Source: Euwallacea fornicatus (taxonomy: Eukaryota > Arthropoda > Insecta > Coleoptera > Curculionidae). Taken from it: a stretch of DNA of 64,000 nt. The stretch covers positions 94,055 to 158,054 of the forward strand of contig NW_027096086.1 in the NCBI RefSeq assembly GCF_040115645.1, in the 5' to 3' direction. The position numbers and the translations under genes were made by a program. Under the pieces are notes generated by a model. The model was given only the letters and a program-made list of their open reading frames with translations, did not search any database and was not told the DNA's origin. Positions 53,801 to 64,000 of this stretch are shown here, piece by piece (position 1 is the first letter of the stretch; each line of letters starts with the position of its first letter).

Positions 53801-54549
53801 GGCAAATGTGCTTCAAATACCTTCAAAATTTGACCACAGAATCACCTCGACGAGCTCTTTAACATGACTAATAAGGTTCACTTTATCTTGGTGAGTTTTC
53901 TAGAAACCGAGTAATTTATGTGCTCAAACACACATCTTTCGTGACTTTTCAAGCTTTGAACCTCCGTAACTTCGGCAAATTATCTCCAAATACCTTCAAA
54001 ATTTGACCACAGAATGACATCGACTAGCTCTTTAACAAGACTAGTAAGGTTCACTCTATCTTAGTGAGTTTTCTAGAAACCGAGTAATTGATGTGCTCAA
54101 ACACACATCTTTCGTGACTTTTCAAGATTTGAACCTCCGTAGCATCGGCAAATGTGCTTCAAATACCTTCAAAATTTGACCACAGAATCACCTCGACGAG
54201 CTCTTTAACATGACTAATAATGCTTAAGTCCATCTGGGTGAGTTTTCTAGAAACCGAGTAATTTATGTGCTCAAACACACATCTTTCGTGACTTTTCAAG
54301 CTTTGAACCTCCGTAACTTCGGCAAATTATCTCCAAATACCTTCAAAATTTGACCACAGAATGACCTCGACGAGCTCTTTAACATGCCTAATAAGGCTCA
54401 CTCTATCTTGGTAAGTTTTCTAGAAACCGAGTAATATATGTGCTCAAACACACATCTTTCGTGACTTTTCAAGCTTTGAACCTCCGTAACTTCGGCAAAT
54501 TATCTCCAAATACCTTCAAAATTTGACCACAGAATGACATCGACTAGCT
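50822..54549 (+). repeat. Super-unit segment B2 (partner 37830-41210)
   Basis: It shows the same order as B1 plus two single-monomer insertions. Relative to the first super-unit, about 17 monomers (2937 bp, the difference between offsets 15929 and 12992) that lie at 34.8-37.8 kb are missing between A2 and B2. Confidence 0.84.
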
Positions 54550-56067
54550 CTTTAACATGACTAATAAGGTTCACTCTATCTTAGTGAGTTTTCTAGAAAC
54601 CGAGTAATTTATGTGCTCAAACACACATCTTTCGTGACTTTTCAAGATTTGAACCTCCGTAGCTTCGGCAAATGTGCTTCAAATACCTTCAAAATTTGAC
54701 CACAGAATCACCTCGACGAGCTCTTTAACATGACTAATAAGGATCACTTTATCTTGGTGAGTTTTCTAGAAACCGAGTAATTTATGTGCTCAAACACACA
54801 TCTTTCGTGACTTTTCAAGCTTTGAACCTCCGTAACTTCGGCAAATTATCTCCAAATACCTTCAAAATTTGACCACAGAATCACCACGACGAGCTCTTTA
54901 ACATAACTAATAATGCTTATGTCCATCTGGGTGAGTTTTCTAGAAACCGAGTAATTGATGTGCTCAAACACACATCTTTCGTGACTTTTCAAGATTTGAA
55001 CCTCCGTAGCTTCGGCAAATGTGCTTCAAATACCTTCAAAATTTGACCACAGAATCACCTCGACGAGCTCTTTAACATGACTAATAAGGTTCACTTTATC
55101 TTGGTGAGTTTTCTAGAAACCGAGTAATTGATGTGCTCAAACACACAACTTTCGTGACTTTTCAAGCTTTGAACCTCCGTAACTTCGGCAAATTATCTCC
55201 AAATACCTTCAAAATTTGACCACAGAATGACCTCGACGAGCTCTTTAACATGCCTAATAAGGTTCACTTTATCTTGGTGAGTTTTCTAGAAACCGAGTAA
55301 TTTATGTGCTCAAACACACATCTTTCGTGACTTTTCAAGCTTTGAACCTCCGTAACTTCAGCAAATTATCTCCAAATACCTTCAAAATTTGACCACAGAA
55401 TGACCTCGACGAGCTCTTTAACATGACTAATAATGCTTAAGTCCATCTGGGTGAGTTTTCTAGAAACCGAGTAATTGATGTGCTCAAACACACAACTTTC
55501 GTGACTTTTCAAGCTTTGAACCTCCGTAACTTCGGCAAATTATCTCCAAATACCTTCAAAATTTGACCACAGAATGACCTCGACGAGCTCTTTAACATGC
55601 CTAATAAGGTTCACTTTATCTTGGTGAGTTTTCTAGAAACCGAGTAATTTATGTGCTCAAACACACATCTTTCGTGACTTTTCAAGCTTTGAACCTCCGT
55701 AACTTCGGCAAATTATCTCCAAATACCTTCAAAATTTGACCACTGAATGACCTCGACGAGCTATTTAACATGACTAATAAGGTTCACTCTATCTTGGTGA
55801 GTTTTCTAGAAACCGAGTAATTTATGTGCTCAAACACACATCTTTCGTGACTTTTCAAGCTTTGAACCTCCGTAACTTCGGCAAATTATCTCCAAATACC
55901 TTCAAAATTTGACCACAGAATGACCTCGACGAGCTCTTTAACATGACTAATAATGCTTAAGTCCATCTGGGTGAGTTTTCTAGAAACCGAGTAATTTATG
56001 TGCTCAAACACACATCTTTCGTGACTTTTCAAGATTTGAACCTCCGTAGCTTCGGCAAATTATCTCC
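51910..56067 (+). repeat. 24-monomer direct repeat of 4158 bp, copy 1
   Basis: It matches the next 4158 bp in tandem, checked at 52331/56489, 54395/58553 and 55359/59517, all at exactly 4158 bp. The match runs from just after ggcaaataatct near 51900 to about 56092. No difference was noticed at the diagnostic sites in between. It carries one 172-bp monomer, the ggctcac monomer, ttcagcaaa and actgaatg. Confidence 0.88.
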
Positions 56068-59000
56068 AAATACCTTCAAAATTTGACCACAGAATGACCT
56101 CGACGAGCTATTTAACATGACTAATAAGGTTCACTCTATCTTGGTGAGTTTTCTAGAAACCGAGTAATATATGTGCTCAAACACACATCTTTCGTGACTT
56201 TTCAAGCTTTGAACCTCCGTAACTTCGGCAAGTTATCTCCAAATACCTTCAAAATTTGAACACAGAATGACCTCGACGAGCTCTTTAACATGACTAATAA
56301 GGTTCACTCTATCTTGGTGAGTTTTCTAGAAACCGAGTAATATATGTGCTCAAACACACATCTTTCGTGACTTTTCAAGCTTTGAACCTCCGTAACTTCG
56401 GCAAATTATCTCCAAATACCTTCAAAATTTGACCACAGAATGACCTCGACGAGCTATTTAACATGACTAATAAGGTTCACTCTATCTTGGTGATTTTCTA
56501 GAAACCGAGTAATTTATGTGCACAAACACACATCTTTCGTGACTTTTCAAGCTTTGAACCTCCGTAACATCGGCAAATTATCTCCAAATACCTTCAAAAT
56601 TTGACCACAGAATCACCACGACGAGCTCTTTAACATAACTAATAATGCTTATGTCCATCTGGGTGAGTTTTCTAGAAACCGAGTAATTGATGTGCTCAAA
56701 CACACATCTTTCGTGACTTTTCAAGATTTGAACCTCCGTAGCTTCGGCAAATGTGCTTCAAATACCTTCAAAATTTGACCACAGAATCACCTCGACGAGC
56801 TCTTTAACATGACTAATAAGGTTCACTTTATCTTGGTGAGTTTTCTAGAAACCGAGTAATTGATGTGCTCAAACACACATCTTTCGTGACTTTTCAAGCT
56901 TTGAACCTCCGTAACTTCGGCAAATTATCTCCAAATACCTTCAAAATTTGACCACAGAATGACCTCGACGAGCTCTTTAACATGACTAATAATGCTTAAG
57001 TCCATCTGGGTGAGTTTTCTAGAAACCGAGTAATTTATGTGCTCAAACACACATCTTTCGTGACTTTTCAAGTTTTGAACCTCCGTAACTTCGGCAAATT
57101 ATCTCCAAATACCTTCAAAATTTGACCACAGAATCACCTCGGCGAGCTCTTTAACATGACTAATAAGGTTCACTTTATCTTGGTGAGTTTTCTAGAAACC
57201 GAGTAATTTATGTGCTCAAACACACATCTTTCGTGACTTTTCAAGCTTTGAACCTCCGTAACTTCGGCAAATTATCTCCAAATACCTTCAAAATTTGACC
57301 ACAGAATGACCTCGACGAGATATTTAACATGACTAATAAGGTTCACTCTATCTTGGTGAGTTTTCTAGAAACCGAGTAATATATGTGCTCAAACACACAT
57401 CTTTCGTGACTTTTCAAGCTTTGAACCTTCGTAACTTCGGCAAATTATCTACAAATACCTTCAAAATTTGACCACAGAATCACCTCGACGAGCTCTTTAA
57501 CATGACTAATAATGCTTAAGTCCATCTGGGTGAGTTTTCTAGAAACCGAGTAATTGATGTGCTCAAACACACATCTTTCGTGACTTTTCAAGCTTTGAAC
57601 CTTCGTAACTTCGGCAAATTATCTCCAAATACCTTCAAAATTTGACCACAGAATGACCTCGACGAGCTCTTTAACATGACTAATAAGGTTCACTCTATCT
57701 TAGTGAGTTTTCTAGAAACCGAGAAATTTATGTGCTCAAACACACATCTTTCGTGACTTTTCAAGCTTTGAACCTTCGTAACTTCGGCAAATTATCTCCA
57801 AATACCTTCAAAATTTGACCACAGAATGACATCGACTAGCTCTTTAACATGACTAGTAAGGTTCACTCTATCTTAGAGAGTTTTCTAGAAACCGAGTAAT
57901 TGATTTGCTCAAACACACATCTTTCGTGACTTTTCAAGATTTGAACCTCCGTAGCTTCGGCAAATGTGCTTCAAATACCTTCAAAATTTGACCACAGAAT
58001 CACCTCGACGAGCTCTTTAACATGACTAATAAGGTTCACTTTATCTTGGTGAGTTTTCTAGAAACCGAGTAATTTATGTGCTCAAACACACATCTTTCGT
58101 GACTTTTCAAGCTTTGAACCTCCGTAACTTCGGCAAATTATCTCCAAATACCTTCAAAATTTGACCACAGAATGACATCGACTAGCTCTTTAACAAGACT
58201 AGTAAGGTTCACTCTATCTTAGTGAGTTTTCTAGAAACCGAGTAATTGATGTGCTCAAACACACATCTTTCGTGACTTTTCAAGATTTGAACCTCCGTAG
58301 CATCGGCAAATGTGCTTCAAATACCTTCAAAATTTGACCACAGAATCACCTCGACGAGCTCTTTAACATGACTAATAATGCTTAAGTCCATCTGGGTGAG
58401 TTTTCTAGAAACCGAGTAATTTATGTGCTCAAACACACATCTTTCGTGACTTTTCAAGCTTTGAACCTCCGTAACTTCGGCAAATTATCTCCAAATACCT
58501 TCAAAATTTGACCACAGAATGACCTCGACGAGCTCTTTAACATGCCTAATAAGGCTCACTCTATCTTGGTAAGTTTTCTAGAAACCGAGTAATATATGTG
58601 CTCAAACACACATCTTTCGTGACTTTTCAAGCTTTGAACCTCCGTAACTTCGGCAAATTATCTCCAAATACCTTCAAAATTTGACCACAGAATGACATCG
58701 ACTAGCTCTTTAACATGACTAATAAGGTTCACTCTATCTTAGTGAGTTTTCTAGAAACCGAGTAATTTATGTGCTCAAACACACATCTTTCGTGACTTTT
58801 CAAGATTTGAACCTCCGTAGCTTCGGCAAATGTGCTTCAAATACCTTCAAAATTTGACCACAGAATCACCTCGACGAGCTCTTTAACATGACTAATAAGG
58901 ATCACTTTATCTTGGTGAGTTTTCTAGAAACCGAGTAATTTATGTGCTCAAACACACATCTTTCGTGACTTTTCAAGCTTTGAACCTCCGTAACTTCGGC

Positions 59001-60225
59001 AAATTATCTCCAAATACCTTCAAAATTTGACCACAGAATCACCACGACGAGCTCTTTAACATAACTAATAATGCTTATGTCCATCTGGGTGAGTTTTCTA
59101 GAAACCGAGTAATTGATGTGCTCAAACACACATCTTTCGTGACTTTTCAAGATTTGAACCTCCGTAGCTTCGGCAAATGTGCTTCAAATACCTTCAAAAT
59201 TTGACCACAGAATCACCTCGACGAGCTCTTTAACATGACTAATAAGGTTCACTTTATCTTGGTGAGTTTTCTAGAAACCGAGTAATTGATGTGCTCAAAC
59301 ACACAACTTTCGTGACTTTTCAAGCTTTGAACCTCCGTAACTTCGGCAAATTATCTCCAAATACCTTCAAAATTTGACCACAGAATGACCTCGACGAGCT
59401 CTTTAACATGCCTAATAAGGTTCACTTTATCTTGGTGAGTTTTCTAGAAACCGAGTAATTTATGTGCTCAAACACACATCTTTCGTGACTTTTCAAGCTT
59501 TGAACCTCCGTAACTTCAGCAAATTATCTCCAAATACCTTCAAAATTTGACCACAGAATGACCTCGACGAGCTCTTTAACATGACTAATAATGCTTAAGT
59601 CCATCTGGGTGAGTTTTCTAGAAACCGAGTAATTGATGTGCTCAAACACACAACTTTCGTGACTTTTCAAGCTTTGAACCTCCGTAACTTCGGCAAATTA
59701 TCTCCAAATACCTTCAAAATTTGACCACAGAATGACCTCGACGAGCTCTTTAACATGCCTAATAAGGTTCACTTTATCTTGGTGAGTTTTCTAGAAACCG
59801 AGTAATTTATGTGCTCAAACACACATCTTTCGTGACTTTTCAAGCTTTGAACCTCCGTAACTTCGGCAAATTATCTCCAAATACCTTCAAAATTTGACCA
59901 CTGAATGACCTCGACGAGCTATTTAACATGACTAATAAGGTTCACTCTATCTTGGTGAGTTTTCTAGAAACCGAGTAATTTATGTGCTCAAACACACATC
60001 TTTCGTGACTTTTCAAGCTTTGAACCTCCGTAACTTCGGCAAATTATCTCCAAATACCTTCAAAATTTGACCACAGAATGACCTCGACGAGCTCTTTAAC
60101 ATGACTAATAATGCTTAAGTCCATCTGGGTGAGTTTTCTAGAAACCGAGTAATTTATGTGCTCAAACACACATCTTTCGTGACTTTTCAAGATTTGAACC
60201 TCCGTAGCTTCGGCAAATTATCTCC
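56068..60225 (+). repeat. 24-monomer direct repeat of 4158 bp, copy 2
   Basis: A near-perfect tandem copy of 51910-56067, with every rare variant kept in the same order. The first visible difference is near 60251 (gaatcacc with gagctc against gaatgacc with gagctat). It is the youngest-looking large duplication in the window. Confidence 0.88.
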
Positions 60226-61190
60226 AAATACCTTCAAAATTTGACCACAGAATCACCTCGACGAGCTCTTTAACATGACTAATAAGGTTCACTTTATCTT
60301 GGTGAGTTTTCTAGAAACCGAGTAATTTATGTGCTCAAACACACATCTTTCGTGACTTTTCAAGCTTTGAACCTCCGTAACTTCGGCAAATTATCTCCAA
60401 ATACCTTCAAAATTTGACCACAGAATGACCTCGACGAGCTATTTAACATGACTAATAAGGTTCACTCTATCTTGGTGAGTTTTCTAGAAACCGAGTAATT
60501 TATGTGCTCAAACACACATCTTTCGTGACTTTTCAAGCTTTGAACCTCCGTAACTTCGGCAAATTATCTCCAAATACCTTCAAAATTTGACCACAGAATG
60601 ACCTCGACGAGCTCTTTAACATGACTAATAATGCTTAAGTCCATCTGGGTGAGTTTTCTAGAAACCGAGTAATTTATGTGCTCAAACACACATCTTTCGT
60701 GACTTTTCAAGATTTGAACCTCCGTAGCTTCGGCAAATTATCTCCAAATACCTTCAAAATTTGACCACAGAATCACCTCGACGAGCTCTTTAACATGACT
60801 AATAAGGTTCACTTTATCTTGGTGAGTTTTCTAGAAACCGAGTAATTTATGTGCTCAAACACACATCTTTCGTGACTTTTCAAGCTTTGAACCTCCGTAA
60901 CTTCGGCAAATTATCTCCAAATACCTTCAAAATTTGACCACAGAATGACCTCGACGAGCTATTTAACATGACTAATAAGGTTCACTCTATCTTGGTGAGT
61001 TTTCTAGAAACCGAGTAATTTATGTGCTCAAACACACATCTTTCGTGACTTTTCAAGCTTTGAACCTCCGTAACTTCGGCAAATTATCTCCAAATACCTT
61101 CAAAATTTGACCACAGAATGATCTCGACGAGCTATTTAACATGACTAATAAGGTTCACTCTATCTTGGTGAGTTTTCTAGAAACCGAGTA
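59480..61190 (+). repeat. 10-monomer block of 1733 bp, copy 1
   Basis: Markers ttcagcaaa (59517/61250), cactgaatg (59899/61632) and tgcttaag (60112/61845) are all 1733 bp from their partners (10 monomers, three of them 174 bp). The block contains two copies of a K/G/G trimer of about 520 bp. Confidence 0.85.
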
Positions 61191-61212
61191 ATATATGTGC
61201 TCAAACACACAT

Positions 61213-62922
61213 CTTTCGTGACTTTTCAAGCTTTGAACCTCCGTAACTTCAGCAAATTATCTCCAAATACCTTCAAAATTTGACCACAGAATGACCTCGA
61301 CGAGCTCTTTAACATGACTAATAATGCTTAAGTCCATCTGGGTGAGTTTTCTAGAAACCGAGTAATTGATGTGCTCAAACACACAACTTTCGTGACTTTT
61401 CAAGCTTTGAACCTCCGTAACTTCGGCAAATTATCTCCAAATACCTTCAAAATTTGACCACAGAATGACCTCGACGAGCTCTTTAACATGCCTAATAAGG
61501 TTCACTTTATCTTGGTGAGTTTTCTAGAAACCGAGTAATTTATGTGCTCAAACACACATCTTTCGTGACTTTTCAAGCTTTGAACCTCCGTAACTTCGGC
61601 AAATTATCTCCAAATACCTTCAAAATTTGACCACTGAATGACCTCGACGAGCTATTTAACATGACTAATAAGGTTCACTCTATCTTGGTGAGTTTTCTAG
61701 AAACCGAGTAATTTATGTGCTCAAACACACATCTTTCGTGACTTTTCAAGCTTTGAACCTCCGTAACTTCGGCAAATTATCTCCAAATACCTTCAAAATT
61801 TGACCACAGAATGACCTCGACGAGCTCTTTAACATGACTAATAATGCTTAAGTCCATCTGGGTGAGTTTTCTAGAAACCGAGTAATTTATGTGCTCAAAC
61901 ACACATCTTTCGTGACTTTTCAAGATTTGAACCTCCGTAGCTTCGGCAAATTATCTCCAAATACCTTCAAAATTTGACCACAGAATCACCTCGACGAGCT
62001 CTTTAACATGACTAATAAGGTTCACTTTATCTTGGTGAGTTTTCTAGAAACCGAGTAATTTATGTGCTCAAACACACATCTTTCGTGACTTTTCAAGCTT
62101 TGAACCTCCGTAACTTCGGCAAATTATCTCCAAATACCTTCAAAATTTGACCACAGAATGACCTCGACGAGCTATTTAACATGACTAATAAGGTTCACTC
62201 TATCTTGGTGAGTTTTCTAGAAACCGAGTAATTTATGTGCTCAAACACACATCTTTCGTGACTTTTCAAGCTTTGAACCTCCGTAACTTCGGCAAATTAT
62301 CTCCAAATACCTTCAAAATTTGACCACAGAATGACCTCGACGAGCTCTTTAACATGACTAATAATGCTTAAGTCCATCTGGGTGAGTTTTCTAGAAACCG
62401 AGTAATTTATGTGCTCAAACACACATCTTTCGTGACTTTTCAAGATTTGAACCTCCGTAGCTTCGGCAAATTATCTCCAAATACCTTCAAAATTTGACCA
62501 CAGAATCACCTCGACGAGCTCTTTAACATGACTAATAAGGTTCACTTTATCTTGGTGAGTTTTCTAGAAACCGAGTAATTTATGTGCTCAAACACACATC
62601 TTTCGTGACTTTTCAAGCTTTGAACCTCCGTAACTTCGGCAAATTATCTCCAAATACCTTCAAAATTTGACCACAGAATGACCTCGACGAGCTATTTAAC
62701 ATGACTAATAAGGTTCACTCTATCTTGGTGAGTTTTCTAGAACCGAGTAATTTATGTGCTCAAACACACATCTTTCGTGACTTTTCAAGCTTTGAACCTC
62801 CGTAACTTCGGCAAATTATCTCCAAATACCTTCAAAATTTGACCACAGAATGATCTCGACGAGCTATTTAACATGACTAATAAGGTTCACTCTATCTTGG
62901 TGAGTTTTCTAGAAACCGAGTA
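61213..62922 (+). repeat. 10-monomer block of 1733 bp, copy 2
   Basis: It repeats 59480-61190 in the same order, down to gaatgatctc near 62850. It contains the first of the late one-base indels, ctagaaccg near 62740, which is absent from copy 1. Confidence 0.84.
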
Positions 62923-64000
62923 ATTTATGTGCTCAAACACACATCTTTCGTGACTTTTCAAGCTTTGAACCTCCGTAACTTCGGCAAATTATCTCCAAAT
63001 ACCTTCAAAATTTGACCACAGAATGACCTCGACGAGCTATTTAACATGACTAATAAGGTTCACTCTATCTTGGTGAGTTTTCTAGAAACCGAGTAATTTA
63101 TGTGCTCAAACACACATCTTTCGTGACTTTTCAAGCTTTGAACCTCCGTAACTTCGGCAAATTATCTCCAAATACCTTCAAAATTTGACCACAGTATGAC
63201 CTCGACGAGCTCTTTAACATGACTAATAATGCTTAAGTCCATCTGGGTGAGTTTTCTAGAAACCGAGTAATTGATGTGCTCAAACACACATCTTTCGTGA
63301 CTTTTCAAGCTTTGAACCTTCGTAACTTCGGCAAATTATCTACAAATACCTTCAAAATTTGACCACAGAATCACCTCGACGAGCTCTTTAACATGACTAA
63401 TATTGCTTAAGTCCATCTGGGTGAGTTTTCTAGAAACCGAGTAATTTATGTGCTCAAACACACATCTTTCGTGGACTTTTCAAGCTTTGAACCTTCGTAA
63501 CTTCGGCAAATTATCTCCAAATACCTTCAAAATTTGACCACAGAATGACATCGACTAGCTCTTTAACATGACTAATAAAGTTCACTCTATCTTAGAGAGT
63601 TTTCTAGAAACCGAGTAATTGATGTGCTCAAACACACATCTTTCGTGACTTTTCAAGATTTGAACCTCCGTAGCTTCGGCAAATGTGCTTCAAATACCTT
63701 CAAAATTTGACCACAGAATCACCTCGACGAGCTCTTTAACATGACTAATAAGGTTCACTTTATCTTGGTGAGTTTTCTAGAAACCGAGTAATTTATGTGC
63801 TCAAACACACATCTTTCGTGACTTTTCAAGCTTTGAACCTCCGTAACTTCGGCAAATTATCTCCAAAATACCTTCAAAATTTGACCACAGAATGACCTCG
63901 ACGAGCTATTTAACATGACTAATAAGGTTCACTCTATCTTGGTGAGTTTCTAGAAACCGAGTAATATATGTGCTCAAACACACATCTTTCGTGACTTTTA
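62736..64000. other. Terminal stretch with clustered one-base indels
   Basis: Five departures lie in the last 1.3 kb: ctagaaccg (one A lost, near 62740), cgtggac (one G gained, near 63473), ctccaaaatac (one A gained, near 63867), gagtttctag (one T lost, near 63948), and the final base A where C is expected. Most change the length of a homopolymer run. Elsewhere the only length changes I found are the K/G junction base and the inherited one-base deletion. Either consensus quality falls here or the array is less homogenised toward an edge. Confidence 0.6.

Larger units (their letters stand above)
1..64000. repeat. Satellite DNA array, about 369 monomers of 173/174 bp, filling the window
   Basis: The same unit recurs from the first to the last base. 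Spacing between successive copies of the ttttctagaaac box is 173 or 174 bp (for example 15 to 189 to 363 to 536), rarely 172. All copies are in one orientation with no spacer, transposon or unique sequence between them. The consensus is about 38% G+C with more C than G on this strand (41 against 25 per monomer). Stops fall in the frames I followed on both strands, and 173 is not a multiple of three, so the array is non-coding. Unit length, homogeneity and higher-order structure fit a centromeric or pericentromeric satellite of a eukaryote; that role is inferred. I do not recognise the family. The array continues beyond both ends. Confidence 0.98.

Noticed and set aside
1..64000. Protein-coding genes or open reading frames
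   Set aside because: Stops recur in every monomer in the frames I traced (for example tag in ctagaaa, taa in gagtaat, tga in cgtgact), and on the minus strand too. The 173-bp period shifts frame each unit.
1..64000. CRISPR array
   Set aside because: The repeated unit fills the whole period. There are no short repeats separated by unique spacers, and no cas genes.
1..64000. Known Arabidopsis, rice, maize or primate centromere satellite
   Set aside because: Unit length is similar, but the sequence does not resemble those consensus sequences as I remember them. A similarity to the 172-bp Tyba repeat of Rhynchospora in length alone is not enough to name it.
1..64000. Telomere or subtelomere repeats, microsatellites, rDNA spacer
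   Set aside because: There is no TTTAGGG/TTAGGG-type tract, no simple-sequence run beyond short homopolymers and no rRNA or promoter-like sequence.

Overview
The whole 64 kb window is one uninterrupted head-to-tail satellite DNA array. The repeat unit is 173 bp, with 174-bp and 172-bp variants, and about 369 copies are present. All copies lie in the same orientation. I see no gene, RNA gene, transposon, inversion or spacer anywhere. The array runs into both ends of the window, so its true size is unknown. A consensus monomer has 66 G+C in 173 bp (about 38%). It carries stops in the frames I traced on both strands.

This is eukaryotic DNA of centromeric or pericentromeric type. The unit length is close to one nucleosome repeat, as in many plant and animal centromeric satellites, and the copies are strongly homogenised with layered higher-order repeats (HORs). 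I could not match the sequence to a named family from memory. It is not the Arabidopsis 178-bp, rice CentO, maize CentC or primate alpha satellite as I know them. A plant host is my weak preference; an invertebrate is possible.

Monomers come in two main classes that differ in a roughly 21-22 bp junction box. The G class starts ggttcact and is 173 bp. The K class starts tgcttaagtcc and is 174 bp. The rest of the unit is nearly constant, with variation at about ten diagnostic sites (for example caagctttg, catgctttg, caagatttg, caagttttg; attatctcc or atgtgcttc; gaatgacc or gaatcacc; gagctc, gagctat, gactagctc or gggctc). These work as fingerprints and show how blocks were copied.

Layout: 1-4159 holds 9-monomer units of 1560 bp. 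From 4.5 to 14 kb is a mosaic of 17-26 monomer duplications and a 520-bp trimer. From about 14 to 31 kb is dominated by a 26-monomer HOR (4502 bp) and a 29-monomer copy (5021 bp). From about 31 to 48.8 kb a different monomer mix appears and is largely repeated from 48.86 kb to the end. This gives a super-unit of about 15-17 kb that contains its own nested duplications (693, 866, 1733, 2253, 2419 and 4158 bp). Related blocks usually differ by the gain or loss of exactly one or a few whole monomers, the signature of in-register unequal exchange.

The most interesting points are the depth of the HOR nesting, the seven short dyads per monomer, a near-invariant TTCTAGAA core that looks like a heat-shock-element pair in nearly every monomer, the two alternative junction boxes, and a cluster of one-base indels confined to the last 1.3 kb.
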